64,000 nt of DNA from Streptomyces sp. HUAS CB01 (GTDB lineage: Bacteria; Actinomycetota; Actinomycetes; Streptomycetales; Streptomycetaceae): positions 1,358,001 through 1,422,000 of the forward strand of contig NZ_CP129137.1 of the NCBI RefSeq assembly GCF_030406905.1. Direction: 5' to 3'. Shown here one piece after another: positions 36,074 to 46,168 of the stretch (the stretch's first letter is position 1; every line of letters begins with the position of its first letter). The notes beneath the pieces are model-generated. The model saw only the letters and a list, made by a program, of their open reading frames with translations. It was not told the DNA's origin and did not search any database. A program made the position numbers and the translations under genes.

Positions 36074-37435
36074 CTACATTCCGGCGATCAGCTTCTCCAC
36101 CCGGTCATCCACGGAGCGGAACGGGTCCTTGCACAACACGGTGCGCTGCGCCTGGTCGTTGAGCTTGAGGTGCACCCAGTCGACGGTGAAGTCCCGCCGC
36201 TGCTCCTGCGCCCGGCGGATGAAGTCGCCGCGCAGTCGCGCCCTCGTGGTCTGCGGGGGCACGGACTTGCCCTCGAAGATCTTGAGGTCGTTGCAGATCC
36301 GGGCGGCCTGGCCCTTCTTCTCCAGGAGGTAGTAGAGCCCGCGCCGGCGGTGGATGTCGTGGTACGCGAGGTCTATCTGCGCGACCCTCGGGTGCGACAT
36401 CGTCATGTTGTGCTTGGCCCGGTACCGTTCGATGAGCTTGTACTTCATCACCCAGTCGATCTCGGTGCCGATGCGGTCGAGGTCCTCCTCCTCGATGGCG
36501 TCGAGGGTGCGGCCCCAGAGCTCCAGGACCTGCGCCACCGTGCCGGTGCGGATGCCCCGGCGGTCGACGAAGTCCACGGCCTTCTCGTAGTACTCCCGCT
36601 GGACCTCCAGGGCGGAGGCCTCGCGGCCGCTGGCCAGGCGCACCTTGCGCCGGCCGGTGATGTCGTGGCTGACCTCGCGGATGGCCCTGATCGGGTTCTC
36701 CAGCGTCAGGTCGCGCATGACCGTGCCCGCCTCGATCATGCGCAGCACCAGGTCGGTGGCCCCGACCTTGAGCAGCATCGTCGTCTCCGACATGTTGGAG
36801 TCGCCGACGATGACGTGCAGGCGGCGGTAGCGCTCGGCGTCCGCGTGCGGCTCGTCCCGGGTGTTGATGATGGGCCGGGAGCGGGTGGTCGCGGAGCTGA
36901 CGCCCTCCCAGATGTGCTCGGCGCGCTGGCTGACGCAGTACACCGCGCCGCGGGGGGTCTGCAGCACCTTTCCCGCGCCGCAGAGCAGCTGGCGGGTGAC
37001 GAGGAACGGAATCAGGATGTCCGCGAGCCGGGAGAACTCTCCGTGCCGGGCCACGAGGTAGTTCTCGTGGCATCCGTAGGAGTTTCCCGCCGAATCGGTG
37101 TTGTTCTTGAAGAGATAGACGTCGCCCGCGATTCCCTCCTCGTGCAGGCGGCGTTCGGCGTCGACGAGCAGGCCTTCGAGGATGCGCTCGCCGGCCTTGT
37201 CGTGGGTGACCAGTTCGGTCACGTCGTCGCATTCGGGAGTTGCGTATTCCGGATGCGAACCCACGTCGAGGTAGAGGCGGGCCCCGTTGCGCAGGAAGAC
37301 ATTGCTGCTGCGGCCCCATGACACGACTCGGCGGAAGAGGTAGCGCGCCACTTCGTCAGGTGACAGTCGGCGCTGTCCCCTGAACGTGCACGTGACGCCG
37401 TACTCGTTCTCCAGCCCGAAAATGCGGCGGTCCAT
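36074..37435 (-). CDS. pafA: Pup--protein ligase PafA
   Basis: A 453-residue ligase that joins the C-terminal glutamate of Pup to lysines of target proteins, using ATP. It has the glutamine-synthetase-like fold: the metal/ATP Glu9 in GLENEYG, the catalytic Asp57 in [36 protein letters not shown], and [21 protein letters not shown], with the C-terminal Pup-binding domain (to AGM). The Dop-type insertion loop is absent. It is separated from prcA by a divergent LacI/MFS pair and is followed by the hairpin after its stop. Confidence 0.97.
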   Translation of the reverse strand: MDRRIFGLENEYGVTCTFRGQRRLSPDEVARYLFRRVVSWGRSSNVFLRNGARLYLDVGSHPEYATPECDDVTELVTHDKAGERILEGLLVDAERRLHEEGIAGDVYLFKNNTDSAGNSYGCHENYLVARHGEFSRLADILIPFLVTRQLLCGAGKVLQTPRGAVYCVSQRAEHIWEGVSSATTRSRPIINTRDEPHADAERYRRLHVIVGDSNMSETTMLLKVGATDLVLRMIEAGTVMRDLTLENPIRAIREVSHDITGRRKVRLASGREASALEVQREYYEKAVDFVDRRGIRTGTVAQVLELWGRTLDAIEEEDLDRIGTEIDWVMKYKLIERYRAKHNMTMSHPRVAQIDLAYHDIHRRRGLYYLLEKKGQAARICNDLKIFEGKSVPPQTTRARLRGDFIRRAQEQRRDFTVDWVHLKLNDQAQRTVLCKDPFRSVDDRVEKLIAGM

Positions 37436-37444
37436 GAGGGAACA

Positions 37445-38716
37445 TTACGCCCGATGGCCTGAGCTGAAACCGGGTTCGACGGCACCGCTTCGATCATTTT
37501 CATCCGCCGGCGCGTCGTGTGCGCCGCTGCCGGGAGCTGCGAGGACCCGTCCGGTGGCCAGGAGAACGAGCAGGGCGGCGATCCCGCCGCCCCCGGCGAC
37601 GGCGAAGCCCGCGGTGGTCCCGCCGAATTCCACGGCCGGGCCGGCGGCGGCCGTGCCGACCGCCGCGCCCACGCCGAAGGTGGTCACCAGCCAGGAGAAC
37701 GCCTCGGTGACGGTCCCGCGCGGCGCGTGCCGATCGACGACGAGGAAGGCGCACGCGATCGCGGGCGCGAGGAACAGCCCTGAGACTACGCCGAGCGCGG
37801 TCATCGCGGGCACGGCCGGGGTGAGCAGCAGCGGCAGATAGCCCAGCGCCAGCAGGCCGGTGATCACGCGCAGCCGCCGCTCGGGAGCGCCGGCCCAGTC
37901 CCGGGCACCGTAGGCCGCACCGCCGATCAGGGCGCCGAGGCCGAGGGCCGCCATGAACCAGCCGTACACGGCGTCTCCGCCGTGCTCGTCGGCGTAGGCG
38001 AAGGCGGCGACCGTGATGGAGCCGAGGGCGAGGCCGACGAAGAAGAACGAGCCGAGCAGGGCGAGCAGCCCGGGCGAGCGCAGGGCGCCCAGCCAGTGGG
38101 CCTCGCGCGGCGCGGACCGCCAGGCGCGGGAGGGCCCGGAGACCACCACGGAGAGTGCGCCGAGGACACCCAGGACGTTGACGACGAGCAGCGCGGCGGT
38201 CGGCGACATCAGCCAGACCAGCAGCGTGACCAGCAACGGGCCGACCGTGAACATGACTTCCTGGGCTATCGCGTCCATGGCGTAGGCGCGGTGCACCCGG
38301 TCCTGCCGGTGGCCGAGGACGTCCGGCCACAGGGCGCGCAGCCCGCCCTCGAGGGGCGGGGTGAAGAACCCGGCGACGGCGACGGCGGCGTAGGCCAGGG
38401 GGAGCGAGTCGATGCCGGCCACGGCGAGCAGGCCCATGCCGAGCGCCGAGAGGACGGCGGCGGGAAGCTGGACCCTGGGCTGCCCGTGGAGGTCGACCAT
38501 GCGCCCGAGGAGCGGCTGGCCGGCGGCGGTGGTCAGTCCGTAGACCGCCGCGAGGGCGCCGGCGAGGGTGTAGCTGCCGCCCTCGGCACGGGTGAAGAGC
38601 ACGATCGCGATGTGCGCGACGCCGTTGGGCAGCCTGCCCACGAGCGTGCCCGTGAGCAGGCGCGCCGCGTGGGGGGCCTTGAGGATGTCCATGTACCCGG
38701 AGACTCCGGCACCCAT
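37445..38716 (-). CDS. MFS transporter
   Basis: A 423-residue protein with about twelve membrane helices, in the major facilitator superfamily. The loop between helices 2 and 3 reads GRMVDLHGQPRV, a weak form of the MFS signature. The ATG at 38716 is preceded by GAGGCGGAAG. It starts only about 140 bases from the divergent LacI-type gene, which probably regulates it. The substrate is unknown; a sugar would fit the regulator type. It ends nine bases from the pafA start. Confidence 0.83.
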   Translation of the reverse strand: MGAGVSGYMDILKAPHAARLLTGTLVGRLPNGVAHIAIVLFTRAEGGSYTLAGALAAVYGLTTAAGQPLLGRMVDLHGQPRVQLPAAVLSALGMGLLAVAGIDSLPLAYAAVAVAGFFTPPLEGGLRALWPDVLGHRQDRVHRAYAMDAIAQEVMFTVGPLLVTLLVWLMSPTAALLVVNVLGVLGALSVVVSGPSRAWRSAPREAHWLGALRSPGLLALLGSFFFVGLALGSITVAAFAYADEHGGDAVYGWFMAALGLGALIGGAAYGARDWAGAPERRLRVITGLLALGYLPLLLTPAVPAMTALGVVSGLFLAPAIACAFLVVDRHAPRGTVTEAFSWLVTTFGVGAAVGTAAAGPAVEFGGTTAGFAVAGGGGIAALLVLLATGRVLAAPGSGAHDAPADENDRSGAVEPGFSSGHRA

Positions 38717-38773
38717 CGCTTCCGCCTCTTCGCTCCCACCCCGGCCGGATCTCGCCCCGACCTGGGAAGTTTT

Positions 38774-38798
38774 ACGTATAACTAGATGCGTCATACGT
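38774..38798. promoter_or_regulatory. Inverted repeat, probable operator for LacI/MFS
   Basis: ACGTAT (38774-38779) and ATACGT (38793-38798) are inverted, with 13 bases between. The surrounding TTTTACGTATAACTAG is A/T-rich and unlike its 72% GC setting, as expected of a promoter. It sits between the MFS and LacI starts, the usual place for a shared operator. Not a classic LacI palindrome with a central CG. Confidence 0.55.
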
Positions 38799-38858
38799 AC
38801 CATGTCAGATGCGGCGAGTCCACTCCCGCGGTGTACGGGACCGAGCGCGGAGGCGAGT

Positions 38859-39887
38859 GTGCAGACCCGGGAGCCCGCCGGCGGAGCGCGGCCGACCAGC
38901 AGGGACGTGGCGCGGGCGGCCGGGGTGTCGCAGGCCACGGTGTCGCTGGTGCTGGGCGGGAAGTGGCGCGGCCGGGTGTCCGAGCGCACGGCCGGTCTGG
39001 TGCGCGAAGCGGCCTCGCAGCTCGGCTACCGGCCGAACCTCGCCGCGCGCAATCTGCGGCTCGGCCGGACGCGCACGGCGCTGCTGGTCGTTCCCGCGCT
39101 GACCAACGAGTTCTTCGCGCGCGTGTACGGCGGCGCGGCAGCGGTGGCCGCCGAGCACGGCTTCGGCGTGGTGCTGTACCCCTCCCCCGAGGGCGTGGGA
39201 CCGGCACGGGACCCCTTCGCGTCCGCGCGGGCAGCCCTGGACGGGGTGATCGCCTCCTCGATGGCGGCCGGGGCGCTGGACGCGATCCGCGGTTCCGATC
39301 TTCCGCTGGTGATGCTGGACAGCGACCCGTCGGACCCGGCGTCCGCGGCCCAGGTGAACCTGGACGTCGCGGACGGTATGCGGCAGGTGACGGACCATCT
39401 CCTCGCCCTCGGCCACCGGCGCTTCGTCCATCTGTCCTCCGCCGTGCCGTCCTGGACCTTCGAGGTCCGGGCCCGGGCGCTGGAGGCGGAACTGCGGGCC
39501 GTGCCGGAGGCGGAGCTGCGGACGGTTCCCTCGCCGCTCGACGTGGCCGGTGCGCTGGAGGCGGCGGGGCGGGCGCTCGCCGCTCCGGGGCCGCGGCCCA
39601 CGGCCCTGGTGTGCGACGACGACATCCTCGCGGCCGGTGCCTGCAAGGCGGTCCGCCGCCTGGGGCTGCGGGTGCCGGAGGACGTCTCGGTGACCGGTTT
39701 CGACGATCTGACCCTGGCGACGGCGGTGGAGCCGGAACTCACCACGGTCCGTCTCCCGGCCGAGCGGATCGGCCAGGCCGGCATGACGGCGCTCCTCGAC
39801 GTCCTCGCGTCCCGTTCCCCGGCCTCCGGCGCCCTCCCGGTCACCCTGGTCCCCCGGGGCTCCACGGGCCCGGCACCGGCGGCCTGA
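38859..39887 (+). CDS. LacI-family transcriptional regulator
   Basis: A 342-residue regulator. The N-terminal helix-turn-helix (about 12-65) reads TSRDVARAAGVSQATVSLVL, with RVSERTAGLVREAASQLGYR and PNLAARNLR; the rest is a ribose-binding-like effector domain (DGVIASSMAA, GHRRFVHLSS, ALVCDDDILAAGACKAVRRL, SVTGFDDLTLA). The GTG at 38859 is taken because GGAGG is five bases upstream; the earlier ATG at 38801 lacks a site and would lie inside the A/T-rich promoter. It is inserted between pafA and prcA in the proteasome block, in an opposite orientation. Confidence 0.9.
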   Translation: MQTREPAGGARPTSRDVARAAGVSQATVSLVLGGKWRGRVSERTAGLVREAASQLGYRPNLAARNLRLGRTRTALLVVPALTNEFFARVYGGAAAVAAEHGFGVVLYPSPEGVGPARDPFASARAALDGVIASSMAAGALDAIRGSDLPLVMLDSDPSDPASAAQVNLDVADGMRQVTDHLLALGHRRFVHLSSAVPSWTFEVRARALEAELRAVPEAELRTVPSPLDVAGALEAAGRALAAPGPRPTALVCDDDILAAGACKAVRRLGLRVPEDVSVTGFDDLTLATAVEPELTTVRLPAERIGQAGMTALLDVLASRSPASGALPVTLVPRGSTGPAPAA

Positions 39888-39913
39888 CGGCCTGGCGGGG
39901 TCCGCGCGGCTGG

Positions 39914-40068
39914 GCACACCCCCACGGACACAGGACTCCACGGGCCCGGCACCGGCGATCGCAGGCCCGTGGGGGGCCGGCCGGCGGCTGGGCGCCCGGC
40001 CGCGCACACCCCCACGGACACAGGACTCCACGGGCCGGCACCTGCGATCGCAGGCCCGGGGGCCGGCC
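39914..40068. repeat. Two tandem copies of a 65-68 bp unit carrying GCGATCGC
   Basis: A unit starting GCACACCCCCACGGACACAG recurs at 39914-39981 and 40004-40068, period 90 bases. Each copy holds CTCCACGGGCC, GCGATCGC and ends in GGGGCCGGCC. A third partial copy (CTCCACGGGCCCGGCACCGGCG) is the 3' end of the LacI gene, near 39859-39883. The array lies between the LacI gene and the prcA terminator. Confidence 0.85.
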
Positions 40069-40115
40069 GTGGCCGCGCACGGTGCCCGTACGGACGTCCT
40101 CGCCCCGAAACGACC

Positions 40116-40147
40116 GCGCCCCGCCCGTGGGATCACGGGCGGGGCGC
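40116..40147 (-). terminator. Hairpin terminator of the prcBA transcript
   Basis: GCGCCCCGCCCGTG and CACGGGCGGGGCGC form a perfect fourteen-pair stem around a four-base loop (GGAT), 20 bases after the prcA stop. Only a GTCGTTTCG tract follows on the minus strand. It would also stop read-through from the convergent LacI gene. Confidence 0.85.
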
Positions 40148-40166
40148 GGAGGACGGGATGTGCGCG

Positions 40167-40928
40167 TTACGCCTCGTCGTCCGAGGTCTCCTCGTCCGAG
40201 GGGGCCTCCGTCGGGGTGGAGGCGGCGTCGTCGGCCCCGAGCAGACGGGACAGCTGGCGTCCCACGATCCGCTTGAACTTGCGCTGCTGGGGACGCGTGC
40301 GGTCCAGGACCGCGACCTCCAGGCGCTCCGCGGGGATCTCCCGCTCGCCGCCGTTGGTGTCGCGGGACAGGGCCTGCACCGCGAGCTTCAGGGCCTCGGC
40401 GAGCGACATCCCGTCACGGTGCCGCTGGTCGAGGAAGGAGCTGATCTGCTCGGCGTTGCCGCCGACCGCGACGGAGCCGTGCTCGTCCACGATCGAGCCG
40501 TCGTGCGGCAGCCGGTAGATCTGGTCGCCCTCGGGCGACGTACCCACCTCGGCGACGACCAGCTCGACCTCGTACGGCTTCTCGCCCGCGCTGGAGAAGA
40601 TCGTGCCCAGGGTCTGCGCGTAGACGTTGGCGAGGCCGCGGGCCGTCACGTCGTCCCGGTCGTAGGTGTATCCGCGCAGGTCGGCGTAGCGGACGCCGCC
40701 GATGCGCAGGTTCTCGTACTCGTTGTACTTGCCGGCTGCGGCGAAGCCGATCCGGTCGTAGATCTCGCTGAACTTGTGCAGCGCGCGGGACGGGTTCTCG
40801 CCGACGAACACGATGCCGTCGGCGTACTGCATCACGACCAGGCTGCGGCCGCGCGCGATGCCCTTGCGGGCGTATTCCGCCCGGTCGGCCATCGCCTGCT
40901 GTGGTGAGACATAGAACGGCGTCGACAC
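40167..40928 (-). CDS. prcA: 20S proteasome alpha subunit
   Basis: A 253-residue alpha subunit; seven make each outer ring of the proteasome and gate entry. The gate helix region [20 protein letters not shown] and RKGIARGRS are characteristic; the core [20 protein letters not shown] and [15 protein letters not shown] follow. The long acidic C-terminal tail (from about 230) is usual in Streptomyces. It has no catalytic Thr at the N-terminus, as expected. GTG at 40928; 62 bases after prcB. Confidence 0.96.
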   Translation of the reverse strand: MSTPFYVSPQQAMADRAEYARKGIARGRSLVVMQYADGIVFVGENPSRALHKFSEIYDRIGFAAAGKYNEYENLRIGGVRYADLRGYTYDRDDVTARGLANVYAQTLGTIFSSAGEKPYEVELVVAEVGTSPEGDQIYRLPHDGSIVDEHGSVAVGGNAEQISSFLDQRHRDGMSLAEALKLAVQALSRDTNGGEREIPAERLEVAVLDRTRPQQRKFKRIVGRQLSRLLGADDAASTPTEAPSDEETSDDEA

Positions 40929-40990
40929 CGGCTATCCGTCCCTTTCTGTCAGTGGCGAGGAGTCACCGCCCAGCGGTGTCCTGGGGAACA

Positions 40991-41836
40991 TCAGAGCAGT
41001 GTGGCCCTCGGGCCGTCGGGCTGCTCCCTCCGGCGCTCCAGGACCGCGTGGGCGATCTCGGAGGCCTCGGCCTCGGTCAGCTTGCGGAAGCCCTCGTCGG
41101 TGATGACGGTGATGATGGGGTAGATGCGGCGCCCCACGTCGGGTCCGCCCGTGGCGGAGTCGTCGTCGGCAGCGTCGTACAGGGCCTGGATGACCAGGGT
41201 GAGCGCCTGCTCCTCGGTCAGGTCCTCGCGGTAGAGCTTCTTCATCGACCCGCGGGCGAAGATCGACCCGGAGCCCGTCGCGGCGTACCCGTGCTCCTCG
41301 GAGCGGCCGCCGGTGACGTCGTACGAGAAGATCCGGCCCTTCTCCCGGTCGACGTCCCAGCCGGCGAAGAGCGGGACCACCGCGAGGCCCTGCATGGCCA
41401 TGCCGAGATTGCTCCGGATCATCGTGGACAGACGGTTCGCCTTGCCCTCGAGGGAGAGCTGGGCGCCCTCCACCTTCTCGAAGTGCTCCAGCTCGAGCTG
41501 GAACAGCTTGACCATCTCCACCGCCAGGCCGGCGGTGCCGGCGATGCCGACGGCGGAGTACTCGTCGGCCGGGAAGACCTTCTCGATGTCGCGCTGGGCG
41601 ATCATGTTGCCCATCGTCGCCCGCCGGTCACCGGCGAGCACCACTCCGCCGGGGAAGGAGGCGGAGACGATCGTCGTGCCGTGGGGTGCCTCGATCACGC
41701 CCTGCACAGGGGGCAGGACCCGCTTGCCCGGGAGCATCTCGGGAGAGTGCTCGCCGAGGAAATCCATGAACGACGAGGAGCCGGGCGTCAGGAAGGCTGC
41801 CGGCAGACGCCCGGTGCTACGAGGGTTGGCTTCCAC
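40991..41836 (-). CDS. prcB: 20S proteasome beta subunit
   Basis: A 281-residue precursor of the catalytic subunit. A 53-residue propeptide ends at HisGly; autolysis leaves Thr54 as the mature N-terminal nucleophile ([11 protein letters not shown]). The active-site lysine lies in the downstream strand region ([15 protein letters not shown] is the usual Asp/Arg motif), with [16 protein letters not shown] and [16 protein letters not shown] at 41836. It follows pup after 175 bases that contain a hairpin and a likely promoter. Confidence 0.96.
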   Translation of the reverse strand: MEANPRSTGRLPAAFLTPGSSSFMDFLGEHSPEMLPGKRVLPPVQGVIEAPHGTTIVSASFPGGVVLAGDRRATMGNMIAQRDIEKVFPADEYSAVGIAGTAGLAVEMVKLFQLELEHFEKVEGAQLSLEGKANRLSTMIRSNLGMAMQGLAVVPLFAGWDVDREKGRIFSYDVTGGRSEEHGYAATGSGSIFARGSMKKLYREDLTEEQALTLVIQALYDAADDDSATGGPDVGRRIYPIITVITDEGFRKLTEAEASEIAHAVLERRREQPDGPRATLL

Positions 41837-41908
41837 GCGTTTCCTTCCGGATGGGCGGCGGCCCGCCTGCGGACGAGCCGCGGGCCGATCTTGAAATGCA
41901 CTGCACGG

Positions 41909-41914
41909 ACCTTA
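41909..41914 (-). promoter_or_regulatory. Possible internal promoter -10 for prcBA
   Basis: On the minus strand TAAGGT fits the Streptomyces -10 pattern (TAnnnT) and lies about 73 bases upstream of the prcB start. The -35 side (ATGACC, spacer about 14) is poor, so this is tentative. It would let prcBA be expressed apart from pup. Confidence 0.3.
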
Positions 41915-41933
41915 CCCGTGCCGTCGCCGGTCA

Positions 41934-41979
41934 TCCGTCCCGGCACCGGCCGCCTTGCGCGGACCGCTGCCGGGACGGA
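41934..41979 (-). other. Twelve-pair inverted repeat between pup and prcB
   Basis: TCCGTCCCGGCA (41934-41945) and TGCCGGGACGGA (41968-41979) are perfect inverses with a 22-base GC-rich loop, 33 bases after the pup stop. It could be a partial terminator or an RNA end that stabilises pup mRNA, giving Pup in excess of the core proteasome. Confidence 0.65.
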
Positions 41980-42011
41980 CGACGGGGCTGTCCCAAACGG
42001 GAGCCGGGGCG

Positions 42012-42230
42012 CTACTGGCCGCCCTTCTGCACGAAACTGCGCACGAAGTCCTCGGCGTTCTCCTCGAGGACGTCGTCGATCTCGTCGAGCACGGAGTCGA
42101 CGTCGTCGGACAGCTTCTCCTGGCGCTCCTTGAGGTCCTCGGAGGTCTCCGCCTCCTGCGCCTGCTCCTCGACCTCCTCGGTGGAACGCGTGGCCCGCTG
42201 CTGCCCGCCGCCGGTGTCCTTGGTCGCCAT
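42012..42230 (-). CDS. pup: Prokaryotic ubiquitin-like protein Pup
   Basis: A 72-residue intrinsically disordered tag. It begins MATKDTGGGQQRATRSTEEV, carries a central acidic Arc-binding helix region (LSDDVDSVLDEIDDVLEENAE) and ends FVRSFVQKGGQ. The C-terminal Gln must be deamidated to Glu by Dop before PafA can attach it. The ATG at 42230 begins the family start; a GTGAGGGAT site sits just upstream. It lies between dop and prcB. Confidence 0.97.
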   Translation of the reverse strand: MATKDTGGGQQRATRSTEEVEEQAQEAETSEDLKERQEKLSDDVDSVLDEIDDVLEENAEDFVRSFVQKGGQ

Positions 42231-42362
42231 ATCCCTCACCCCGCTCGGATTGCCCGCTTGGTTCGGACTCAAGATCAGACCCTACAAGGAGGGTCCGACA
42301 TCGGCCCCGCACTTTCCTCAACGTCCGGGGCCCACCTTCATGATTCCCGGACGCGGGTCATT

Positions 42363-43874
42363 TCAGCCCCCGGAGAGGACTCGGACCAGGTCCTCCGCGG
42401 TCCGGCACCGGTCCAGGAGCTCCTTGACATGGTTACGTGTACCACGCAACGGTTCCAGCGTCGGAACGCGCTGCAGGGAGTCCCGGCCCGGCAGGTCGAA
42501 GATCACCGAGTCCCAGGAGGCGGCGGCCACGTCGTCCGCGTACTGCTCCAGGCAGCGGCCGCGGAAGTAGGCCCTGGTGTCCTCGGGAGGCTTGCTCTCG
42601 GCCCGCTCGACGTCGGGCTCCGTCAGGAGCCGCTTCATCTTGCCGCGGGCCACCAGGCGGTTGTACAGCCCCTTCTCGGGGCGCACGTCCGCGTACTGCA
42701 GGTCCACGAGGTGCAGGCGGGCGGCGTCCCAGTCCACGTTGTCGCGCCTGCGGTAGCCCTCCAGGATCTCCCGCTTGGCGATCCAGTCGAGCTCGCCGGA
42801 CAGGCTCATCGGGTCGTTCTCGAGCCGGTTGAGGGTGTCCTCCCAGCGCACCAGGACGTCCTTGGTCTGCTCGTCCGCGTCGACGCCGAAGCGGTCCTCG
42901 ACGTACTTGCGGGCCAGCTCGAAGTACTCCATCTGCAGTTGGACGGCGGTGAGTGTCCGGCCGCTGCGCAGCGTGACCAGCCGCTGCAGGGTCGGGTCGT
43001 GGGAGACCTGGTGCAGCGTGCGCACGGGCTGGTCGACGGCCAGGTCGACGTTGATGAAGCCGTCCTCGATCATCGACAGCACCAGCGCGGTCGTGCCGAG
43101 CTTGAGGTAGGTCGAGATCTCCGACAGGTTCGCGTCGCCGATGATCACGTGGAGCCTGCGGTACTTCTCGGCGTCGGCGTGCGGCTCGTCGCGGGTGTTG
43201 ATGATGGGACGCTTCAGGGTGGTCTCCAGGCCCACCTCCACCTCGAAGTAGTCGGCCCGCTGACTGATCTGGAAACCGTGCTCGCGGCCGTCCTGGCCGA
43301 TCCCGACCCGGCCGGCACCGGTCACGACCTGCCGGGACACGAAGAACGGCGTCAGGTGCCGCACGATGTCCGAGAAGGGCGTCTCCCGCTTCATCAGGTA
43401 GTTCTCGTGCGTGCCGTAGGACGCGCCCTTGTTGTCGGTGTTGTTCTTGTACAGGTGGATGGGCTGGGCGCCGGGCAGCTGGGCGGCGCGCTCGGCGGCC
43501 TCCGCCATGATCCGCTCGCCGGCCTTGTCCCAGAGCACGGCGTCCCGCGGATTGGTGACCTCGGGGGCGCTGTACTCGGGGTGGGCGTGGTCCACGTAGA
43601 GCCGGGCGCCGTTGGTGAGGATCACGTTGGCCAGGCCGATGTCCTCGTCGGTGAGCTGGCTGGAGTCGGCGGCCTCGCGGGCCAGGTCGAAGCCCCGGGC
43701 GTCGCGCAGGGGATTCTCCTCCTCGAAGTCCCAGCGGGCACGCCGCGCCCGGTGCATCGCCGCCGCGTAGGCGTTGACGATCTGGGACGAGGTGAGCATG
43801 GCATTGGCGTTCGGGTGGCCGGGGACGGAGATCCCGTACTCCGTCTCGATGCCCATTACTCGCCGTACGGTCAT
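42363..43874 (-). CDS. dop: Pup deamidase/depupylase Dop
   Basis: A 503-residue PafA homologue that deamidates the Pup C-terminal Gln and removes Pup from proteins. Glu10 lies in GIETEYG and the catalytic Asp95 in [15 protein letters not shown]; the Dop-specific insertion loop spans about 42-80 ([19 protein letters not shown]). [20 protein letters not shown] and [20 protein letters not shown] match PafA. ATG at 43874. A strong hairpin upstream ends arc, so dop has its own promoter in the 204 bases before it. A weaker dyad (GTCCGGG/CCCGGAC, 42330-42353) follows its stop. Confidence 0.97.
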   Translation of the reverse strand: MTVRRVMGIETEYGISVPGHPNANAMLTSSQIVNAYAAAMHRARRARWDFEEENPLRDARGFDLAREAADSSQLTDEDIGLANVILTNGARLYVDHAHPEYSAPEVTNPRDAVLWDKAGERIMAEAAERAAQLPGAQPIHLYKNNTDNKGASYGTHENYLMKRETPFSDIVRHLTPFFVSRQVVTGAGRVGIGQDGREHGFQISQRADYFEVEVGLETTLKRPIINTRDEPHADAEKYRRLHVIIGDANLSEISTYLKLGTTALVLSMIEDGFINVDLAVDQPVRTLHQVSHDPTLQRLVTLRSGRTLTAVQLQMEYFELARKYVEDRFGVDADEQTKDVLVRWEDTLNRLENDPMSLSGELDWIAKREILEGYRRRDNVDWDAARLHLVDLQYADVRPEKGLYNRLVARGKMKRLLTEPDVERAESKPPEDTRAYFRGRCLEQYADDVAAASWDSVIFDLPGRDSLQRVPTLEPLRGTRNHVKELLDRCRTAEDLVRVLSGG

Positions 43875-44078
43875 GCGGCCCTCCTTGCCCGGCGGCGCTC
43901 CCGTCCGGGAGCGGCGCTCAAGTACCGCTCGTTCTCCGTTGCGTGTGCGGTGCCCGTCCCCGCACGGCGCGACGCGGCGGTACGGACGAGCCTAGAACGC
44001 CTCTGCGCTGGGGGGGAGATCAATTCGGTCATTGCCCTGTGTGGTGCGATTACCCGTCCGGAACCCCTCGGAAAGCAG

Positions 44079-44136
44079 CCGGCTGCGGATGCCCTCCCCC
44101 GATTTCCAAGGGGAGCCCCAGGACATCCGCAGCCGG
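44079..44136 (-). terminator. Terminator after arc
   Basis: CCGGCTGCGGATG (44079-44091) and CATCCGCAGCCGG (44124-44136) are perfect inverses; inside, CTCCCC and GGGGAG can pair to extend the stem. It lies nine bases after the arc stop. It separates arc from dop as transcription units. Confidence 0.8.
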
Positions 44137-44144
44137 GCTGCGAT

Positions 44145-45911
44145 CTACAGGTACTGACCGGTGTTCGCCACCGTGTCGATGGAGCGTCCGGTGTCCGCGC
44201 CCTGCTTTCCGGTGACGAGGGTGCGGATGAAGACGATCCGCTCGCCCTTCTTTCCGGAGATCCGGGCCCAGTCGTCCGGGTTCGTGGTGTTCGGCAGGTC
44301 CTCGTTCTCCTTGAATTCGTCGACGCACGCCTGGAGCAGGTGCGCGACGCGGAGACCCTTCTGGTTGTGGTCGAGGAAGGCCTTGATGGCCATCTTCTTC
44401 GCCCGGTCCACAATGTTCTGGATCATGGCACCGGAATTGAAGTCCTTGAAGTACAGGACTTCCTTGTCGCCGTTGGCGTACGTGACCTCGAGGAAGCGGT
44501 TCTCCTCGGATTCCGCGTACATCTGCTCCACGACCGACTGGATCATGCCCTGGACGGCCGCCTCCTTGGAGCCGGTGTGCTCGGAGAGGTCGTCCGCGTG
44601 CAGCGGCAGCGAGGGCGTGAGGTACTTCGCGAAGATGTCCTTCGCCGCCTCCGCGTCCGGACGCTCGATCTTGATCTTGACGTCGAGCCGGCCGGGCCGC
44701 AGGATCGCCGGGTCGATCATGTCCTCGCGGTTGGAGGCACCGATCACGATCACGTTCTCCAGGCCCTCCACACCGTCGATCTCGGCGAGCAGCTGGGGGA
44801 CGATCGTGTTCTCGACGTCCGAGCTGACACCGGAGCCGCGGGTGCGGAAGAGTGACTCCATCTCGTCGAAGAAGACGATGACGGGCGTGCCCTCACTGGC
44901 CTTCTCACGCGCACGCTGGAAGACCAGGCGGATGTGCCGCTCGGTCTCGCCGACGTACTTGTTGAGGAGCTCGGGGCCCTTGATGTTGAGGAAGTAGCTC
45001 TTCCCCGCGGGCTGGCCGGTCACCTCGGCCACCTTCTTGGCAAGGGAGTTGGCGACGGCCTTCGCGATCAGCGTCTTGCCGCATCCGGGCGGGCCGTAGA
45101 GCAGGATGCCCTTGGGCGGCCGCAGTTCGTGCTCCTTGAAGAGATCGGGATGCAGGTACGGGAGCTCGACGGCGTCCCGGATCATCTCGATCTGCCCGCC
45201 GAGGCCGCCGATCTTGTCGTAGTCGACGTCCGGGACCTCTTCGAGGACCAGCTCCTCGACCTCGCTCTTGGGCACGACCTCGTACACGTACCCGGACCTG
45301 GACTCGAGCAGCAGGGCGTCGCCGGGGCGGATGGTGACGTCCAGCAGCGGCTCGGCGAGCCGTACCACCCGTTCCTCGTCGGTGTGCCCGATCACCAGGG
45401 CCCGCTCGCCGTCCTCGAGGATCTCCTTGAGGGTGACGATGTCCCCGGTGCGCTCGAACTCCATGGCCTCGACCACGTTGAGCGCCTCGTTGAGCATGAC
45501 CTCCTGGCCGCGCCGGAGCTCCTCGGCCTCGACGCCGGGGCTGACGTTCACCCGGAGCTTGCGGCCCCCGGTGAAGATGTCGGCGGTGCCGTCCTCGTTG
45601 GCCTGCAGGAAGACACCGAAGCCGGCCGGCGGCTGCGCGAGCCGGTCGACCTCCTCCTTGAGGGCCACGATCTGGTCTCGGGCCTCACGGAGCGTGTTCG
45701 CCAGTCGTTCGTTCTGTGCGGACACGCCGGCCAGGTTCGTCTGCAGCTCGACGATCCGCTCCTCGAGAATCCTCGTATGACGCGGAGAGTCGGCGAGCTT
45801 GCGGCGCAGGACGGCGATTTCCTGCTCGAGATAGGCGACCTGGCCGGCGGGGTCTTCAGACCCCCGCCCCGGCCGGAAGCCGCGGTTGTTGTCGTCGTCG
45901 TGGGCTGCCAC
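44145..45911 (-). CDS. arc: Proteasomal AAA ATPase ARC/Mpa
   Basis: A 588-residue ring ATPase that binds Pup, unfolds the substrate and feeds it into PrcBA. A coiled-coil (about 22-95), an interdomain OB fold (about 95-210), and an AAA domain with Walker A GPPGCGKT (273-280) and Walker B VIVFFDE (344-350) are visible, with [19 protein letters not shown] after. The C-terminus TGQYL is the docking tail for the alpha ring. GTG at 45911 (MAAHDDDNN) is chosen because GGAGGTGAGG is just upstream; a TTG six codons earlier would precede the ribosome site. First gene of the proteasome block. A -10-like TAGGGT lies at 45955-45950. Confidence 0.96.
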   Translation of the reverse strand: MAAHDDDNNRGFRPGRGSEDPAGQVAYLEQEIAVLRRKLADSPRHTRILEERIVELQTNLAGVSAQNERLANTLREARDQIVALKEEVDRLAQPPAGFGVFLQANEDGTADIFTGGRKLRVNVSPGVEAEELRRGQEVMLNEALNVVEAMEFERTGDIVTLKEILEDGERALVIGHTDEERVVRLAEPLLDVTIRPGDALLLESRSGYVYEVVPKSEVEELVLEEVPDVDYDKIGGLGGQIEMIRDAVELPYLHPDLFKEHELRPPKGILLYGPPGCGKTLIAKAVANSLAKKVAEVTGQPAGKSYFLNIKGPELLNKYVGETERHIRLVFQRAREKASEGTPVIVFFDEMESLFRTRGSGVSSDVENTIVPQLLAEIDGVEGLENVIVIGASNREDMIDPAILRPGRLDVKIKIERPDAEAAKDIFAKYLTPSLPLHADDLSEHTGSKEAAVQGMIQSVVEQMYAESEENRFLEVTYANGDKEVLYFKDFNSGAMIQNIVDRAKKMAIKAFLDHNQKGLRVAHLLQACVDEFKENEDLPNTTNPDDWARISGKKGERIVFIRTLVTGKQGADTGRSIDTVANTGQYL

Positions 45912-46168
45912 GGTCCTCACCTCCTCCAAGGGGAGCTGGACGCTTCCTGACCCTACCTGGGTGGGTGGTGATTGAAACCCCTAGATCACAAAGACGGAAG
46001 GGGTGTGTCCGATCTTCACCCTTGCGCTGCCCCTCACGCCAGGGGAATACCCACCCATCAACATCGGAAAGCGGGCGGTTGTATGGTCGGAACGGTCAAC
46101 ACCCGTCAGGGCTGGCCCGTATTGATACAACACGGCTCGATGCACACCGCGCAGGAACGGCAGGCGAC

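Noticed and set aside
41955..44855. Long plus-strand frame opposite pup, dop and arc (966 residues)
   Set aside because: It covers three well-supported genes in reverse and has no recognisable domain.
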